The notes under the pieces were generated by a model. It searched no databases and was not told the origin of the DNA. It was given only the letters and a program-made list of their open reading frames with translations. Below, in pieces: positions 12,563 through 23,152 of a stretch of DNA of 64,000 nt; within the stretch, counting starts at the first letter, position 1, and each line of letters starts with the position of its first letter. The stretch lies in NCBI GenBank assembly GCA_029817715.1, contig JARUPY010000190.1:806001-870000 (forward strand). Reading direction: 5' to 3'. The translations under genes and the position numbers were made by a program. Origin of the DNA: Melastoma dodecandrum (taxonomy: Eukaryota; Streptophyta; Magnoliopsida; Myrtales; Melastomataceae).

Positions 12563-13046
12563 ATAGTTATATTGCATGGCTAAATTATTGGCCAAGATAA
12601 TGGGAGTCCAGCTGTTAGTGTCGAAACGGATCACGTCGGAAATATTTGACAATAATACTCACAGGGTTTTTAGATGCGGTCGACAGTAAGTAAAAGAAAA
12701 AGATTGAGTTGATCAAATGAAGACTTACAATAAGAGTAAAATGCTTTCAACCATGAAAAAATAAAGTAAGGACGATGGTGCGACTTTGCAAACTTGCTGC
12801 TGGACGCTGTATTACAGTTAAACATTCAGATTTCCTACCGTTAAAACCACTCGCGACAACATCGATTTTAACAAAATCACGAGGTTTGTATCCAAGTATT
12901 CTAAACCTGGACAGTGAAAGCATGTTTATCGTTGCTTCATTGTCTACTAAGACCCGACTCACCACTGTGCCATCAAAGATAGTGGTGATGTACAAAGAAT
13001 GCATGTGTTGCTTCATGCTATCAGATGGTTTCTTCAACTAATGAAG
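12563..13046. repeat. Tandem duplication, copy 2 (484 bp), carrying a gypsy protease fragment
   Basis: Second copy, starting exactly where copy 1 ends (junction ATGAAG|ATAGTT). The protease-like frame at 13037-12747 (minus) differs from copy 1 by a single residue (Val for Ala near the middle). Near-identity implies a recent duplication. Confidence 0.9.
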
Positions 13047-13720
13047 TGGAAAACTTGTCAGATAAACTAGTGAACAAGAAAGAGGTACCTTACCTCTTAC
13101 AGTTTCCACTTTCCGATTACTGACGAAGTCTACCGGTAAGGTGAGAGCGTTACAGTTCACAATTGGTCACTTTTCGCTATCAGCATCACTTGAGATTTCA
13201 CTCCGAAGAGGGGTGTAATAAAAACTCGAACCAGGGCCTTCTGAATGGTCCGTTGACTCGACATGGTCTGCCTCAGTGTTTGATTCCTTCATATACACTT
13301 TGGCAGGCAAGGCGGCCCCTAGGAAGGTCTAGGCCTTTTAGCAACGTGACTTGGACGTCTATCCCTTCTCTTACAAGCCCTTGGTGGAAACGTTTTGCCA
13401 ATAGCATCATATCCCATTACTGTCTGCGTTGGTACCTGCTGCGTTTTTGGATAATTGTTAGTCTCAAAAGTACCTGTAGTTGTAGAGTGAGCGGGTTTGA
13501 TCACGATCTCCCAATCTGACGACAGGTCTAGAAGCTTGAGGAAACATATGACACAGCACAGGGTGCAGAGTTAAGTAATCAAAATCATGTTCTGAGCTAT
13601 TAGCTTGCATTTCTGACACAACATCCTGTCCCGTCCAAAGTGCCTGGATGTCTACCTTAGGCGTGCCATATCTTGGCTTGACCCCCTTCTCTTGTTACCT
13701 TTCTACCTGTTGATTTATGT

Positions 13721-14749
13721 CGGAAATGTTCCCTTCTGTAGCTCCAGGGCGCGTTTCGCCAGTGTAACTGGCTTTCTCTTGTTCTAACTTTGCCCCTTGC
13801 TGGATGAACGGGTCATTAAATTCCAGATGTCTTTTGGGGCACTCCAAAATGCGGAGTTGTTGATCGGGTGCTCTGCCCCGGTTTTAACTTAATCCGTTTT
13901 TGTTGGAAAAGCTAGTCGAAAATTGCATCTGTCTTGTTTACATCGAAAGAATACTTTCTTTATTCACCAGATTTCTAATATGCTTTTGCTTTTGAATTTT
14001 TCTTTATTAATGGCTCACAAATCGTTGCTTCGCCTGTCACGAACTCAGCCATGTATTAAGAATCATACCAACACATCCCATGAATCTAACGCTGAATTTG
14101 ATCGGTAAGTGTTATATTCAATTTGTTTTTACTTAAATTCTTAGGACGACTTCTAATTGACGCATGCTTTTGAATTTATACAATTTTATCTGTGCGTGGC
14201 GATTGCTAATCAACAAATATGAGTTCGGGCCCAAAAGTCCGAATCGGGTCTAACGTCTGTAAACTAAAGACATGAGCTCGGAGTGATATTCGGATCGAGT
14301 TGAACGTCCGTTAATTAGAAGTAAACTTTTTTGAGCAAACGTTACCTTTTCGCATGCCTAGTGTGATAGATTTTATAAAAAAAAGTCGGTGACGACCTAG
14401 GTTAAACTACACTAATCAATTTTTAACAAAGCCATCGTGGAATGGTAAAAGTGACACGAGCGGCTCCAATCCTTCCGAGGCTTCCTTCTCAGGCCATGTG
14501 CCGCTTTTTACCCGTCATCTCCAAAGAGCATTGACATAATCGGCGACGGCCGGAAAAATCTGATTAAGAATCGAGAGAGGGTCAATCCCGGTCTCCTCTA
14601 TAGCGTCTGACGCTCGAATCGAGATGCCGACCGGATGGGCGGGCCTGGATGCCCGTATCGTTCTAACCGCCACGCACATGTTAGGACGAATGTACATTAA
14701 TTGTTCAGAAATGTAGCCCTTCATTTGGTACATACCATTTTACTCATCA
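13721..14749. other. Intergenic, nothing recognised
   Basis: No long open frame, RNA gene or repeat stands out. A segment near 14390-14405 (CGGTGACGACCTAGGTTAAAC) is, on the other strand, similar to 42594-42635, suggesting a shared dispersed repeat. Confidence 0.4.
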
Positions 14750-15710
14750 TACATGTAGACTCACTAAGCCACAACATTCCATTTCCCATCGTGGGGACAT
14801 AATCAATTTCATTCACTGCATTGAGCACACTTATTGACGCCTCAAATTTCTTGTTCTAGTCTTGCCAGACATTTTGCGAATTTGGGTAGGCATTTTTTAA
14901 GGTTGTTGTCCAGAAATCGGAGTTGTTAATTCCTATTTTTTATTTTACTCGTCAAGGAAATCGTAGTTGTCATATCCTACTTCAAGGGAGGGCAAAAAAT
15001 CGAAATTGCCAACTCCGGCTTCGAATATCACTTTTAAAGAAGTAAAAGGTGGCAACTCCAACTTCCTCAAAGAGTGATACTGGAGTTGTCAACTTCGATT
15101 TTAGGATATTATTTAATGAATTTAGAAATTACATACTCTATTTCACGCAATATTTTGAGAATTAGGGTATTATTTAACGAATTTAGAAATTACCTGCTTT
15201 ATTTAACGCAATATTTCGAGGAAATAAACCCCTGGTCATGAGGCTATCCACTGCGTACATGTAGACTCACTAAGCCACGTGATTTCATTTCCCATCGTGG
15301 GGACGTATTAAGCACATTTATTGAGGCCCAAAATTTCATGTATTAATCTTACCGGGCTTTGTACCAATGTAAGGTCAATGTTGAACATATTTTGCAAAAT
15401 TGGGTAGGCATTTTTTACGGTCGTGGTTCCGAAATCGGAGTTGCCAACTAATTTTTATTATTTCACTTCTTAAGGAAATCGGAGTTGTCATCTCCGATGA
15501 CGAAAATTCGGAGTTGTCAACTCCGACTTCGGATTTCACTTTTTTAGGAAGTCGGACTTGACAACTCCAATATCTTTATAGAGTAAAATCGATGTTGTCA
15601 ACTTCGATTTTATAATATTATTTAATGAATTTAGAAACTACATGCCCTATTTCACAAAATATTTTCGCGACTAAGGAACAAACACCTTGTTAAGTCATGC
15701 CATCCACTGC
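14750..15710. repeat. Diverged direct repeat (about 0.5 kb x 2) with GGAGTTG/CAACTCC palindromes
   Basis: Copy A about 14750-15245 and copy B about 15256-15710 share CATGTAGACTCACTAAGCCA starts, a conserved TTGGGTAGGCATTTTTTA core and ATTATTTAATGAATTTAGAAA near the ends. Both contain short palindromes; the clearest is CGGAGTTGTCAACTCCG at 15509-15525. A partial third start may follow at 15712. No coding potential. Confidence 0.7.
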
Positions 15711-16084
15711 ATACATTGTAGTTCATCAAGACGGTTTCTCCACTGCATATAGTTGTAGTAAAGTTAAAGATTATTATAAGGATTCATAAATGCATATCAC
15801 CCAAGATTTAACACTTTTTTGAAATGAAAGAAAAACCCCAAGGCAAAAATACTACAAATATAACAACAAAAATAATGGAGAAATGCTTTCTTTCTTTTGT
15901 TTCCATTTTTGTGAACTCGTATGTAAATGACACTAGTTGATGAGAGATACTTCAGAAACAAAAGGGTTCTCCAGTCCAATAAAAAAATACAACTAGATAT
16001 AATATGAGTTGGTGATTCGAACGTAAATGGATAGAAAGTATAGTGGGGGCGAAATTATCAAACGCGAAATTGTTCCCACAAAAG
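15711..16084. other. Intergenic, nothing recognised
   Basis: AT-rich sequence between two repeat clusters; no supported gene. Confidence 0.4.
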
Positions 16085-16440
16085 AAGAGTTTTGAGAACC
16101 CGCCCTCTGTGTAAATTGGAAGGGGGCGGGTTCTCAAAACCCGCCCCAATGGGGGATGCGGACTCCCCATTAAGGCGCGTTTTGAGAACCCGTCTCGCGT
16201 ATTGAGAACCCGTCCTCCCATGACGACGGGTTCCCAAAACGCGCCCTTTGAACACTTGGAAATTTTTCCAAGTGTCCCAGGGGATTCGTCTTGCTCCCAG
16301 AAGGGGCGGGTTTCTCCCCCATCTCAATAAGGGGCGGGTTCCGAAAACCCGCCCCTTTCCTACGCCCACCAGGGGCGGGTTCCCAAGACTTGCCCCTTTC
16401 ATAGTTTTTTAGGAGGTTTTCAAAACCCGCCCTTGCCCGG
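16085..16440. repeat. GC-rich hairpin cluster (GGGGCGGGTT / AACCCGCCCC)
   Basis: Several near-perfect palindromes built from GGGGCGGGTT + 5 nt + AACCCGCCCC at 16123-16147, 16331-16355 and 16372-16396, related GGCGCGTTTTGAGAACCCG blocks near 16180-16245, and an independent hairpin at 16253-16274 (CACTTGG...CCAAGTG). It lies upstream of the MuDR-type transposase. The same palindrome type recurs at 20692-20717, past the cargo gene. Confidence 0.85.
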
Positions 16441-17102
16441 ACTAAAGCAGTCGGGTTCTTCTTCTTCCCGAGGGAAGTCGGAACCCTACCTCCTCCGAAC
16501 TCCGTCGGCGCCGTCCAACCTCCGTCCCTCCGTTCGGCCTCTCGCCCCCCAACCCGTCCGTGTCCTCCCTCTGCCCTAGATTCGCCTCCGCCTCCCCCAC
16601 CCGTCGGTCTTTCCCTCGTCGGCTGCCCACCCGTCCGTCCTTCCCTCGTCGGCCTCCCACCCGTCCGTCCTTCCCGCCTCCGCCCTCGTACTCCTTCCGT
16701 CCGTTGTAAGTGTCTATTGTCGTTAATTTATGTTTTGTTGATTTTAGGGTGATTTTGATGTTGGTTTAGGTGAATTTAGGGTTAGGTGAATTTAGGGTTA
16801 GTTGAATTTAGGAATTTTCTGAATTAGGGTTAGTTGAATTTAGGGATAATTGAATTTAGGAATTTGTTGAATTAGGGTTAGTTGTATTTAGGGATATTTA
16901 AAATTAAGGGTATTTGATTTGAAATTAGGGTTATTTGATTTTAGTATTGTTTGATTTGAGTGTTATTTCATTATTGTGTTATTTGATTAGTGAGTAATTC
17001 CGATTTAGGGAATAATTGTACTTTTCTAAAATAATTGTAGGTATTTTGGAAGTTGAAAAAAGCCGTTATTCTTCCACATCGTAAGTATTATCTTACGTTT
17101 TA
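16441..17102 (+). promoter_or_regulatory. Likely leader of the MuDR-type gene: pyrimidine-rich exon and TTTAGGG-rich intron
   Basis: A CT-rich leader (16450-16700) ends in a GTAAGT donor near 16704. It is followed by an intron-like stretch with repeated GAATTTAGGG/TTAGTT blocks (about 16740-16990) resembling degenerate plant telomere motif. Structure is inferred from composition only. Confidence 0.4.
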
Positions 17103-19780
17103 TTGTCGTATGTACATTTACTGTTGTATGGAAATGGGAAGGTTATTCATAGTAGTGAAGGAGTTGGTTATAATAGGGGTCCGCTGAAACGTTTGAAGGT
17201 ATCGAGTGATATCGATTATGTGCAATTGGAAAGGGTTATCTGTAAGGCAATGAGATTGAATGAAGGAAGTAGATTGGAAATATGTCATAGATATCCCGTC
17301 CCTTCGTATACCGCATCTGGCATTAAGTTTGTGTTAGTACCTATTAGTGATGATGATGATGTGAGATTGTTGTGCGAATTTGCTATGTGCAATGACGATC
17401 GTATTCAAGAAATATATGTAACATCAGTTTCTGCTTATTATGGCAATGAAGGGAGGGCTAGAAGTTCTAGAAGTATGCATGGTCATAATGTGGGGAATGA
17501 GATCATAAGGGTGAATGTGAATGAGCGGAGCTTTCATGTTGTGAATGTGGGTGAAAATTATTGTCAGTTGAGTCCGGTGATCGAAGGATGTAGCCGTTAT
17601 GATGGTAATGATGGGGATGGGGATAATGATGAGGAAGGTGATAATGAGGAGTATGATGAACACGATGGGGATGATGCTGAATATGATTATTACGAAGCTG
17701 GTGATCCGTTTGAATGTTTAGAACGTGACTTAGGCAATCAAGGAGAGACGAATGAAATGATGTATCGGCAATATGAGAATGATATCATTGAGTCTATAGT
17801 GAATTCTGATAATGACGTCGATACTGATGAAGAAATGTTTAACGGAGTTGATTTGAAAAATTATGAAGAAGGGATGAAAGTAAGTGGTAATGATGCTGGT
17901 CCGTCTAGAAAGAGGTTGGAGAAGCCTCTACCTTTCTATCTTGATAGTGGCGATATTGGGAAGGTGATTGTGGAGGGGGACGATGATGTTACGATTACGG
18001 ACGATTCTGAATCTGTGGTTGAATTTCGTAAAGGGATGAGGTTCAAAAATAAGAAGGAACTCATTAAGACGGTGAACGTATTCTGCATCAAGAACCATTA
18101 CAATAACGATATCGTCGAGACGGATAAGATTAGGTAGGCCGTTATATGTTCGGGGAGTGGGGGTGGTTGCAAGTGGAGAATACGCGGGAGGCAACGTTCT
18201 GGTGATCATGAGTTTGAAATAACAGTTGTTGGTGAGCCACATACATGTTTAAATGCAGTGCTGACTCAAGATCATCCCCGGATTGATTGTAACTTCATGG
18301 CTCCGTACTTTCGTTCTTTTGTGAAAGAATCTCCAGAAGTAAAAGTTTCCTTCCTACGGAATGTAATGAAGGAGAGATTCGGTTACGAAGTTAGTAGGAG
18401 ACGTGTATGGGATGCGAAGAGGAATGCAATTTCACTTGAATACGGTGATTGGGATGAATCCTACAATGAGTTAACGCATCTTCTTAATTCAATTAGAATT
18501 GCCAACCCCAGACCAGTTGTCAATTGGGGTGAATGTTGTAATGTTGGAGAAGTGGAGGAATTTTACTTTAAGAAAGTGTTTTGGGCGTTCGGTCAATGTA
18601 TTCAAGCATTTAAGCATTGTCGGCCAGTGGTGAGCATTGATGGCACTTTTCTATATGGTAAGTACAAGCATAAATTGTTAATTGCATGTTCAATAGACGG
18701 AGAGAACCATATTGTCCCGCTTGCTTTTGCTTTGGTTGATGAAGAAAGCTACGACTCATGGAGTTGGTTCCTAAGATGTCTAAAGGGGTATGTTGTCGGT
18801 GGTAGGACGGGAGGTGTTTGTTTAATTTCCGATAAACATTCCGGAATTCAAGCGGCCATGAATGATCCTCAGGTTGGTTGGACTCCTCCGTTTGCGCATT
18901 GGCGCTTTTGTCTTAGACATGTTGCAAGCAATTTCAATGCGAGGTACAAAAATGCGGTATGTAAGAGGAAGTTGGTAGCCGCAGGGAGGAAATCAATGAC
19001 TTTGAAGTATAACAACATGATGAGTAGCTTGTTTCAAACGTTGCCCGAAGCTGGTGAATTTTTCGCGGATATGAGTGCAGAGCAGTGGACTTTGAGCAGA
19101 GATGGATTTTATAGATATGGTCTTATGACTACGAATTTGAGCGAGAGTTAGAACTCCGTTATCAGAGGTGCCATAAATCTTCCGGTTTCTATTCTGGTCA
19201 GAAAAGTATGGTATAATTGCGTTTCATATTGGATATCTCGACGAGATGATGCAAACTCTGCGTTGCAAATTGGCGAACGTTTCACTAACGTTTGTCATAC
19301 GAGATTATGCAAAGCCATGGAGAAAGCCAAACGATACGAAGTCGTTCTTCTCGATCAACAGGAGGGTAGATTTGACGTCAAGACGAAAGGAAGACATCGT
19401 GTCAAATATGTATTTCTCCAAAACCAGAGATGCAGCTGTAAGAAGTGGCAAATATTTCGCATACCTTGTTCTCATGCGTTGGCATGTTATGCATTCTTGC
19501 ATATTGATCATACGGCTGTCATTAGTCGCTTCTACACATTCGAGTGTCAGAAGGCCGTATATGCTTCTCGTTGGCATTCTTTTGATTGCAAAGAAGACTG
19601 GACGGAATCTTATTTCCCTAGAGTCAATCCTGACCCGACAAGGGTCAGGCCACGTGGGCATCCAAGGTCATCACGTATACATAATGAGATGGATATTAGG
19701 GTTCGATCTCGGAGTAGTAGTTGCTCATTATGTAAAAAGGAAGGTCATAACCGATGTAGCTGTCCTAATCGTAATATTTG
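17103..19780 (+). pseudogene. MuDR-type Mutator-like transposase, intact except for two stop codons
   Basis: A single reading frame runs from 17103 to a GTAAGT donor near 19778 and is interrupted only by TAG at 18135-18137 and TAG at 19149-19151. Order: N-terminal beta-rich MULE domain (about 17103-17420), acidic linker (17600-17900), MuDR DNA-binding region (about 18030-18250), DDE transposase core with SIDGTFLYGKYKHKL, LISDKHSGI and TTNLSES (the E probably the third catalytic residue), SWIM finger CSCKKWQIFRIPCSHAL near 19435, and a CCHC knuckle CSLCKKEGHNRC. The first stop lies in the DNA-binding domain, the second two codons after the presumed catalytic Glu. The frame opens with TTG where ATG is expected and no in-frame ATG precedes it. 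It would cut and paste the element in the nucleus if intact. Confidence 0.88.
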
Positions 19781-19863
19781 TAAGTTCTTCATTATACGTT
19801 CTGAAATGCAATTATTGTTATATTCTTATGTTGTCCTAATCTGCTTAAATTGGCTTACAGGAA

Positions 19864-20664
19864 ATGCATCCAGGGCTAAGGAAGAGCTATATCCTTCATG
19901 TTCAAGGAGAGCATCGATCGACGGCTGTTCAGGAAGCCGGATATAATATGGTAAGTCGATTTATTTACTTTAAAATCATTATATAGTCACACATTGTTTA
20001 CTAATTCGTATTCTCTTTGCAGAACAATGTTCTAACATGCCGTAGGGTTGAGAAATCGCTAAAGGGACATGTTAGCGATCGACGTATGGATGTCTATCTC
20101 CGTCAGGCAGGATTCTATGGAGTGGCGAAGCTTCCATTTATCTCTCTGGATTGGGCTTTGATCACTGCGTTAACGGAACGGTGGAGACCGGAGACGCACA
20201 CCTTCCACATGGTGCACGGTGAGATGACGGTGACCCTACAGGATGTTGATATTCAGCTTGGATTGCCTATTGATGGTGATGCAGTTATAGGTGACACCTC
20301 GATATCGGCAGTCGAGGTGTGTCATGAGTTGTTAAGCCGTGTACCTACTGGAGATAATATTAGGTCGGGTTGTATTAGACTAGGCTGGTTGGCCCAAAAT
20401 TTCTCTGAGATTCCAGTAGATGCCACTGAGGAGGTGGTTCATATGTACACGAGGGCGTACATCCTTCAGCTTATAGGTGGTATGTTGTTCACTACTAAGT
20501 CGGACAACTTAGTACACATATTCTGGTTGCCACTATTAGCTTATTTAGAGAGGACGGGACAGTATAGCTGGGGTAGTGCATGCGTAGCCTTGTTATATAG
20601 GAGCTTGTGCAAGGCGTCTCACCATAACGCGTCACAGATCGAGGGCCCACTCATTTTACTACAG
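19864..20664 (+). CDS. Plant mobile domain (PMD, MAIN/MAIL1-like) cargo gene, C-terminally truncated
   Basis: Two inferred exons, 19864-19950 and 20023-20664 (both phase 0), encode MHPGLRKSYILHVQGEHRST followed by the PMD fold: VYLRQAGFYGVAKLPFISLD, ALTERWRPETHTFHM, VTLQDVDIQLGLPIDGDAV. PMD proteins occur both in transposons and as domesticated nuclear genes (MAIN, MAIL1) acting in silencing and transcript control. It sits directly behind the MuDR-type transposase, whose last intron acceptor (ACAG at about 19860) precedes the ATG; joining the transposase donor to this acceptor would create TGA at once. The open frame ends at a CTACAG|GTTAAA donor, where the usual following exon (starting LWAWER in relatives) was not found before the hairpin at 20692. 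Probably truncated cargo; unlikely to be a host gene. Confidence 0.75.
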
Positions 20665-20665
20665 G

Positions 20666-20720
20666 TTAAAACCCGCCCTCTTTGTTATTCCGGGGCCGCG
20701 TTTTCAAAACGCGCCCCATC
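20666..20720. repeat. GC-rich hairpin after the PMD gene
   Basis: AAAACCCGCCC followed by a palindrome at 20692-20717 (GGGGCCGCGTTTT...AAAACGCGCCCC). It is the same design as the cluster at 16085-16440, so the two sites bracket the transposase-PMD unit. Confidence 0.8.
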
Positions 20721-20859
20721 GACAGGATTTGCATAATTTACGAAACTTTGACTGTTTTTCGCGAATTTTTTTGGAAACTAACTGTTCATTCGTACAATCC
20801 TCCACAAAAGAATGCTGGGAACTAAAATTTGAGTAGAGAGAATAAAGACCATCACATTA

Positions 20860-21260
20860 GAAGTTAAGACCATGACATGTATCCTGACATGTACGAAACT
20901 ACATATTACATGTACGAACAGAGACTCACATGTATACATGATGTCAAAAAAGTGAACGTACATGAATTCCTTTCATCAATAAACCATCCGCGCATCATTC
21001 TCCTGGAAGTAATCATCGACATCCCACTTTCAAATAATTGAAATGATGTTGTAATAAAGACAACTACTATGAACAGTGTTAGGGGACACAGAAAATTTAG
21101 GAATTATATAAGTACGAACAATGACATGATATGTAGAAAATTAGGAATTACATATAGGAACAATGTCATAGCATGTATGAAATTCAAAGTTACATGACGT
21201 AAGAAATTAGGAATTACATGTACGAACAATGACTGATATGTACGTAATTGTGTAAACATT
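20860..21260. repeat. Degenerate tandem repeats with ATTACATGTACGAACAATGAC core
   Basis: Imperfect copies of a motif containing AGGAATTACATGTACGAAC and CATGATATGTA recur several times with drifting spacing. Non-coding; it may mark the end of the Mutator-like unit. Confidence 0.5.
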
Positions 21261-21845
21261 GCGATGACATCGATGAACAATAGCCTTGACATGTTGGGAA
21301 AAGAAAAAGAAAAATGTAAGCATCCCACGAAAATTCGTGCACGGTGTTTAGCCTTGACCTACACGTGTTTAGTCGCTAAAGTGACTCGCTTTTTCATGTT
21401 TGTGAAATTTTTTTTGTGTAATTTAACAGCAATAACTTGATAGATACCCAATTAATTTAAAGTTATAAGAAGCATTGGAAGTATAATATATTTGACTGAG
21501 GATGTATGCATAGAATGGGAATCTGAATTTCAGCGTTCGAATATTTAAATGTATGATATGTTTTGGTAATTTTTGTTCTTGTTGATAAGTATAGGTCAGT
21601 ATTGGTTGAATCATGACTGATATATACGCCGGCAACTTTCCGGGGACTTTTTCGACGATATCTATGAGAAAACGATACTAGATCATACTACTATTGTACT
21701 CTGAAAGACTATGTAGGCGTATTAGTTACAATCACAAGAATTTCCTAGTTTTGTTATCTCCTTTCACAACTCGAAAGCAATGCATGATCGTGAAAGCAGA
21801 TAGAGTAAAGAACATAATTTTATTGATTTCAGAGTTTCACCACTG
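21261..21845. other. Intergenic, nothing recognised
   Basis: AT-rich, short frames only; no supported feature. Confidence 0.4.
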
Positions 21846-22250
21846 GTGGTTTGATGGCGGCGACTCCTTTAATCATAACTTCAGGACGACCCCAGAAGTA
21901 AACTTGGATCTCGAAGCTCAGTTCGCCGACATAGTTCGGTTTCATTTGGAATTTTCCAACCGGAAGTGGATACCATTCCCCAAGGGGAACTCTCCCCACA
22001 AGATCCCAAGGTTCTTGGGTCTGATTTCCATCTTGTATGGACAGAGGCCGAATAGATGCTCCCGAATCCTCCTGTTTGGATCAGCTTCAGGTAGAGCACC
22101 ACTTCATACTTCTGCTTGGGTGACAGACCCAGCATCCCCAATTTCCCTCCTACTCTTACATGTCTCTTTCTTTCGTACTTCGCCGTCTCAAGACTTTGCT
22201 CTCCCTCAGCGCCACTGCCACGAAAGATACACAAGAATTTTCCTTTATGT
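21846..22250 (-). pseudogene. PHLOEM PROTEIN 2-like (PP2) lectin-domain pseudogene
   Basis: The minus strand encodes two joined parts of a PP2 domain. The first is VGGKLGMLGLSPKQKYEVV (about 22170-22080). After a frame change near 22075 comes VPLGEWYPLPVGKF, YVGELSFEIQV and VMIKGVAAIKPPVVKL ending in TGA near 21846. PP2 proteins are GlcNAc-binding lectins of phloem and F-box proteins. The domain end is intact, but the frameshift and lack of a clear upstream exon make this a pseudogene or fragment. Confidence 0.7.
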
Positions 22251-23152
22251 CGAGTGCTCTCACATGATATGTGTCCTGGTCCATCGAGGATGTTAATATT
22301 GAGATAGCGATATTACAGTTTTTGTTTATCGATGACATAACTCGGGCTACCGTTGCCATCTGTGTTGATTCTCAGTGATTTGGGCAGCAACATGGAGCAA
22401 TTCATGCTCGGTTCCCCGTCCATCCAAAAGAGTAGTGTCTCGGTACCCTGCATCGATTAATCGATCAATTATATTAATTGATAAAACTAAAAATCAAGAG
22501 CGCAGCGATAGTTATGAACCAATAAATGCAGTGATTGGTGATCAAGTCCTTCTAAATCAAGAGATGAATGAATAATTTTTCTTTTTTATATTTCTTTTTC
22601 CTTGGTCATGGAGACATCAACTAACAAGCATGCGAATCCAATGTACAGTCGGTCGAGGTTCCAAAACGTGTTTGAACAATTAACCTAAACCTAACATTGG
22701 GCAAAGAAGTCGACTTAAGAAATGATGTTGGTAAACTCACCAACATCTGACTTCCCTCGCGTATTATGCATCCGATCCATTAAGTCGCTTCCTAACGCTC
22801 AGTGTGGTGCATGGTAAAATTTTTATTTTAACGTGAATTTAGAAATAAAAGGAGGGGCTTGGTACTGCTTTTGACGATTGGATGCCGACAGCTTGCTTAC
22901 ATTGAGACTTTATTGCTCGCTCTATTACTTGCTTAGGGAAATACTCTTTTAACTTGGCATTTACTATGTAAGCTGACCGAAGTGCATTGACACTTGAAAG
23001 GAGATGACAGTATTAGCAGTTGTTTTCCACTTTGGAACCGATTAAGATAATCAAATTCGTTAGTTGTCCTGGTAATATGTTACTCGTGTGTTCCTGAAAC
23101 ATTATTGCATTTCAGATTTATTTTAAATCGGCATGTTTTAGGCATGTGTTAC
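22251..23152. other. Intergenic, nothing recognised
   Basis: No gene or RNA could be supported; it precedes the Athila LTR. Confidence 0.4.

Larger units (their letters stand above)
12079..13720 (-). mobile_element. Ty3/gypsy polyprotein remnant
   Basis: The protease-like fragments above, plus minus-strand coding-like sequence about 13700-13300 (short frames reading towards the protease), indicate a decayed gypsy gag-pol piece. Neither LTR is recognisable and no reverse transcriptase was seen, so the limits are approximate. Confidence 0.55.
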
